Notes under the pieces: generated by a model
What the model saw: only the letters and a program-made list of their open reading frames with translations
What the model was told of the DNA's origin: nothing
Database searches by the model: none
Position numbers and translations under genes: made by a program
Source of the DNA: Labia minor
Taxonomy: Eukaryota; Arthropoda; Insecta; Dermaptera; Spongiphoridae
Reading direction: 5' to 3'
DNA length: 64,000 bases
Assembly (NCBI GenBank): GCA_963082975.1
Contig: OY720344.1
Location: 15,239,580 to 15,303,579, forward strand
Shown: in pieces, positions 59,484 to 64,000 of the stretch
Layout of the letters: the number at the start of each line of letters is the position of its first letter
Numbering within the stretch: the first letter of the stretch is position 1

Positions 59484-61495
59484 TAATTATAAAAGGATCG
59501 TAAAATAATACAACGCTTGTCAAAATGACAATATTTTTGGTTCATAAAACATATTTTGGGGTACTTTTTGGTTTTAGTTGGTATTTTATAAAATTTTGGA
59601 ATAGAAATTGTTTAATAAAATAATAAATAAATAAAGAAAAATATATTCATAAATATTAATATTAAAAAAACCTGAACACATGTTGATTGTTAATCAATCA
59701 AATTATTTTCTTATAATTCCATATTTTTTTATATATTCTTTGATTTATCACTCGGTAACCAATCAAATATCTAGGTACATATATTACATCACCTCTAACA
59801 TCCATCTCTATTTCTTATAATCATTATTTTCTCAAAATGCTTTCTCCGTCTAACATCTCATTTTATCCATTTATTTCTGTATCATAAATATATTTATATA
59901 TTTTCAATGAAAATATGAAAATTATCATTCAACTTCCATATTGCATTTTTTATTTATCTTATACGTTGCTTTAATGAACCAAATATTACAAGAAAAAACA
60001 TTTTGTTTTGTCTTTTGTTCATAGCTAATTAAAAGAGAATGTATAAAGAAGGGTGAATTATTTTATACAAGATTGATTTTTTTTTTCTTTTGAGGAACGA
60101 TTTAGTAGTATATAGACTATTGATTATTCAGTTAACATAAAGAAGGAATAGAAAATATCCAAAAAGTGGTATTATCAACCATCTCGATGGAGGGTAAAAA
60201 AAAACCTATAAAGAATAAATAACTTTGCAAGCATATGAGACTTATCACAAAAGATATGACAGAAAGTATGATGAAAGTATATTTTTAAAAATATACATTT
60301 CATTACAACATTTTTATTATTAAGATTCATGTTCAAGAATGACCATCCTAAACTAAACTAGGTCAAGATGATAAATAAATAATATTTTTTTTTGTAATTT
60401 AGTTATATTTGCAATAAGAAATTAATTGAATAATTATTTATAAAACTAATTAAATTACATTTTATATTTTCGGGCTGTTCCAAATTCAATGAAACATAAA
60501 AGGGATATAAAGGGATTTGAAAGGGCCGAGTGCCGATCAATAATTATTTAGAGAATTGACCTCTCACGAATTTCATGATATGTAGAATGCAAATAGAGAT
60601 ATATTCGAAAATAACTCGATTATACTTTACTAATTAATAAAAAAAAAGTCACCTGAGTAATAGACTAGAAAATTAATAAAATAAATAAAAGTATAGAATA
60701 ATAAAGATTTAAAATTGATTTAGAAATATAAATCAAACTTAACCAGTTCAATATTAAATTAAACCAAAATATATATACTATAATCTTATAAAATATATAT
60801 TTAAAATATTTTAATTATAAATATTGACTCCCATTAATTTTTCACAAACCTACTCGACTTAATTATAAACAAAGTATATATATATATAGGAATAATAATT
60901 GATATTTTTTAATTAAAATATGTTCATATACTCAAAATGTTTGTAGAAATTAATTGATTATTAACGCCATGCATAATGTCCAATTTTATTATGAGTAAAT
61001 CTCCAGTAACTATCTAAAAAGTCAACAAAAACAAGTGTATTACCAAGGAAAATAACTAGAGGCAGTATTTAAAATACTTTCTAATTTATAAAATGATAAT
61101 ATTGTTCTTGAAACCACCCACACGTTTTGATTTTAAATAAAAACTTGATTGAAAAAATATCTATTTTATATTATTATAGACTATTCTTTATTAAAAGTAA
61201 TTTTTATTTATGTTATTACGATATTAACATATAAAATAATTTAATATAATATTCAATAAAATAATTTTTAAAAAAAGCTTATAATTTAAACAAAAATAAA
61301 CTAGTTATTTATGTCTTGAATCGTCGATACAACATTTCATTCTAATATTTTTTTTTTAAATATTTTATGGAAATATAGTGGAATGTTTGAATAGGTAAAC
61401 GAAGAGATAAAATCATTTTATTTTGCTTTTTGTTTATTGGACATCATAAAGGTAATATTTTTGTTGCAAATTCTCTCGATGCAGTAAGGCAGAGT
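59484..61495. other. Unassigned A+T-rich stretch
   Basis: No gene recognised. It holds the second copy of a 73-bp repeat (60823-60895, partner at 52796-52868). Confidence 0.45.
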
Positions 61496-61785
61496 GGTGT
61501 ATGCATATTAATTGGCAAAAGAATAAATAAAGAGAGGGAGTCTGTCCGGACGTAGACGGCGGAAAAAGTACAGCCGAGTAAACAACGAAACAACAGCCCA
61601 CAACATCCAGACAGAAGAAATAAGAATTGAGAAAGGAAAGAGAAAGAAGTGTATAGTGTGTGATTATGAGGGAAGAGGAGGAGGGGAGGGGGTGGAGATG
61701 GAAAGGTAAAGAGAGACGATCACGACAAACGCCTACATTTGTTCAAGTTCAATTACAATGAGACAAATCTTGAACAAAGACAAAA
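61496..61785 (+). other. Purine-rich island, possible non-coding exon
   Basis: About 290 bp with G and A excess and some CpGs ('ccggacgtagacggcgg' at about 61547). A donor-like 'ggaaaggtaaag' occurs at about 61700. No long frame. A 5' untranslated exon is conceivable but there is no direct evidence. Confidence 0.2.
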
Positions 61786-62554
61786 AGAAAGACATGGATT
61801 TACAATCATGTAACGAGAGAATATAGTATAATAAAATACATTCAGAGATTTATGGTTTTATTAGAAATCACTATTTTAGAGATTAAAGATAGTATTGAAT
61901 CAAATTTTAAATTTTTATTTATTTCATATTTATCATGACAAATAAATAAATAACATTGGGATGGCTGTATAAGAAACATAAGATGACCATATGGTAAAAT
62001 TATATTCACTGGGTTTTTAAAAATTATACTTTTAACAAACGTAATAATTTATTAATCGTTCAATTCAGTGTTTATAAAAGTAGAATCAAATATAAGCATA
62101 AAATTTATTAGGAAACTATCATTAAGATGCGAAAAATAAACATATAAATTTGAAATAGGATCACTTGATGAATAGGACATATAATCATGTATTTGACCTT
62201 TTCAAGGCTCTTCAATTACATGACATGACATGTTTATTAAAATAATCGAACTGATTATTGCTCACCAGACGTGGCGTTAGTTATTGGAATAGTAGCCAAG
62301 GAAGCTGCTAGGAAGTGGTAAGAGTTATTCTGCTGAATAGAAAGAAGAATGTAAGATGATTCTTCGGGATGGAGAAATCAGAGTGATATCATCTCTAAGT
62401 GATACGACAGTACCAGAATCATAAATCAAGGCCAACTTAGCAGTTGCTAGCCTGAGAAAATGTATAATTGAATGCCTGGAAGAAGAACCCCAGAGGATCG
62501 CCTAGTCTTGAACTATAAACAATGAATAGCTAAGTGGTCGAACTTTTAAACTTT
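61786..62554. other. Unassigned stretch
   Basis: A/T-rich to 62260, then a less biased patch at 62260-62540 ('cgtggcgttagttattggaa', 'agaagaaccccagaggatcg') without a readable frame or a second copy here. Confidence 0.4.
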
Positions 62555-63509
62555 GGGTCATTCCACGTCAATTCAACCAGAAAATAGTCATTTTTTCACC
62601 CAAAATCTCAGATTTTTATGAAAATTGGTAAATATGTTCTATTTATAAACATGAAAAACACCACCAAATTTTAATTTTTTATCTCACATAGTTTTTGAGT
62701 AATGGCAGTTTAAAGATTGGCGTTTTTAAATTTCCGAGCCTCCGATAAGGCCAAATAAAACGTGTATTGGAGAAGAAAATAATTTCTCATTCACTTATTT
62801 AACCTCCTATCTTGTTGAAATTTTTAAAGCATGTTCTTATAACTATGAGGAATTGTAAAAAAAATGTAACGGACCCCAAAATATTTTTAAAAAAATTATA
62901 TGTTGGATATTATAAAATTTTAAAATTACAAACAAAGTTTAGCGTAAAATGAAATATCACGACAAGGGAATGAGATAATCAAGAACTTTTTTTTTCCTAA
63001 ATTATCTACATGAAATGGGCTTTGATTTAATAAAATAAAAGTTTTGTGTATTTGCCTCTTTCTATTTACTAAGACCACTGCAAGTAACAACACATTAATT
63101 ATGAGCAATATGAGAGTCTCAATGGCTGAATTTTGTTAATAATTAGACATTTTAATATTAAATAAAATATTTTTACCTAAAAATGTCCATCGAAAGAAAG
63201 TTTAACAGCATTCTTACAAACAAAGTTTGAAAACTATGAGGAAGAAGATAGGATCGAATTCAAACAGTGGGTAGCTACAGACAGGACACAGATGATAACT
63301 CAAACTTCAACCATTGATGAATTTATTGGTGAACTAACAACAAAAATAGAAAAATTGATCCCAAATTCTTATATTGCAAAAAGTTAGTCGAGCTATTTTA
63401 AAAGTCTAAAGGATAACTGCGCGCCAAATCAAGCCATTCTATCAATCAATTGACTTCAGCGAGAATTTCTCTTTTGTGATTCAAGATGAGGTACAGGGTT
63501 ATCATTGGA
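62555..63509 (+). mobile_element. Unclassified DNA transposon fragment, plus-strand half
   Basis: It starts with 'gggtcattccacgtcaattc', a motif I associate with the ends of a widespread invertebrate repeat though I cannot name its superfamily. The following 600 bp are non-coding ('caaaatctcagatttttatg'). From about 63190 broken coding sequence appears: ENYEEEDRIEFKQWVATDR, TIDEFIGELTTKIEKLIPNS and FSFVIQDEVQGYHW, separated by a stop and frameshifts. This resembles an uncharacterised protein encoded by invertebrate repeats. The copy ends abruptly at 63509, where the inverted duplication turns. Confidence 0.6.
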
Positions 63510-64000
63510 TTCTAACAGGGTATCTTGAATCTTATAAACCATACAAACATCATGATTTAAGTCAACGGAAATTATACAATGTGATGAGACTATTTTTTTG
63601 TCATCAACACTCATGTTAATTATTACTGGGTGAACAGTGCAGGAGTCTGAGGTCCAATGATAACCCTGTACCTCATCTTGAATCACAAAAGAGAAATTCT
63701 CGCTGAAGTCAATTGATTGATAGAATGGCTTGATTTGGCGCGCAGTTATCCTTTAGACTTTTAAAATAGCTCGACTAACTTTTTGCAATATAAGAATTTG
63801 GGATCAATTTTTCTATTTTTGTTGTTAGTTCACCAATAAATTCATCAATGGTTGAAGTTTGAGTTATCATCTGTGTCCTGTCTGTAGCTACCCACTGTTT
63901 GAATTCGATCCTATCTTCTTCCTCATAGTTTTCAAACTTTGTTTGTAAGAATGCTGTTAAACTTTCTTTCGATGGACATTTTTAGATAAAAATATTTTAT
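63162..64000. repeat. 348-bp-armed inverted duplication
   Basis: 63162-63509 and 63653-64000 are reverse complements of equal length. I found one mismatch (ttacct against ttatct at the outer edge). The 143-bp spacer is single copy. The right arm reaches the last base of the window, so the palindrome probably continues. Both arms share the same stop after YIAKS and the same frameshift after the LSIN segment, so the duplication happened after the coding region decayed. Confidence 0.95.
63510..64000 (-). pseudogene. Unclassified transposon protein, minus-strand half
   Basis: On the minus strand the right arm encodes the same broken protein as the left arm. It continues through the spacer as SCTVHPVIINMSVDDKK, then SSHCIISVDLNHDVCMVYKI (open frame from 63686), so the spacer belongs naturally to this copy and the left arm is the duplicated partner. 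After KIQDTLLES the frame crosses the junction and runs into left-arm sequence read on the wrong strand, making the C-terminal end of the 76-codon frame a chimera. Function unknown. The block is conserved in uncharacterised repeat-encoded proteins of invertebrates as I recall them; no catalytic motif can be assigned. Confidence 0.6.

Noticed and set aside
63456..63686. Intact 76-residue gene
   Set aside because: The frame crosses the inverted-duplication junction; its C-terminal part is left-arm DNA read on the wrong strand.

Overview
The window reads as non-genic DNA from a very A+T-rich animal genome (by eye roughly three quarters A+T, not computed). The mix of transposons (mariner, Tc1, several hAT families, a pogo-like element, 5'-truncated LINEs and tRNA-derived SINEs) and the small intron in the Tc1-like transposase indicate a metazoan, most likely an arthropod; I cannot name the species. 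There are no bacterial-type operons, no ribosomal or ordinary tRNA genes, and no exon I can assign to a known host gene. Nearly all longer open frames are chance frames or relics of transposon proteins.

Layout. 1-8.3 kb: two direct copies of an unclassified ~0.65-kb repeat (family A), a deleted mariner sitting inside a palindrome, and two hAT relics. 9.6-10.0 kb: a C/G-richer island of unknown meaning. 10.6-18.6 kb: SINE-1, a small mariner derivative, a LINE reverse-transcriptase fragment, a foldback element, a mariner relic and SINE-2. 19.1-21.05 kb: family B, family A and a hAT MITE packed side by side. 23.0-24.3 kb: a nested cluster (long-TIR element containing a second MITE and a SINE-like insert, then a pogo-like element). 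26-36 kb: another family A copy, SINE-1, a near-perfect hairpin, mariner fragments and a 110-bp tandem duplication. 40-45.4 kb: LINE fragments, a complete but inactivated Tc1-like element with 30-bp identical TIRs, and a LINE interrupted by another LINE. 46.7-48.5 kb: two hAT elements, one retaining the hAT dimerisation domain. 50-53 kb: family B and a mariner relic. 54-62 kb: mostly unassigned A+T-rich DNA with a possible LTR, SINE-2 and a palindrome. 62.5-64 kb: an unclassified transposon arranged as a huge inverted duplication that runs off the window edge.

The elements do not form a pathway. What they record is insertion history: target-site duplications of hAT (8 bp), mariner/Tc1/pogo (TA) and LINE (12 bp) type are still readable, and nesting gives relative ages. 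The most unusual observations are the 348-bp-armed, almost identical inverted duplication at the right edge (both arms share the same coding lesions, so the duplication is recent or an assembly artefact) and family A, whose copies carry an internal pair of direct modules and, in three of four copies, two perfect TGACGTCA octamers exactly 20 bp apart.
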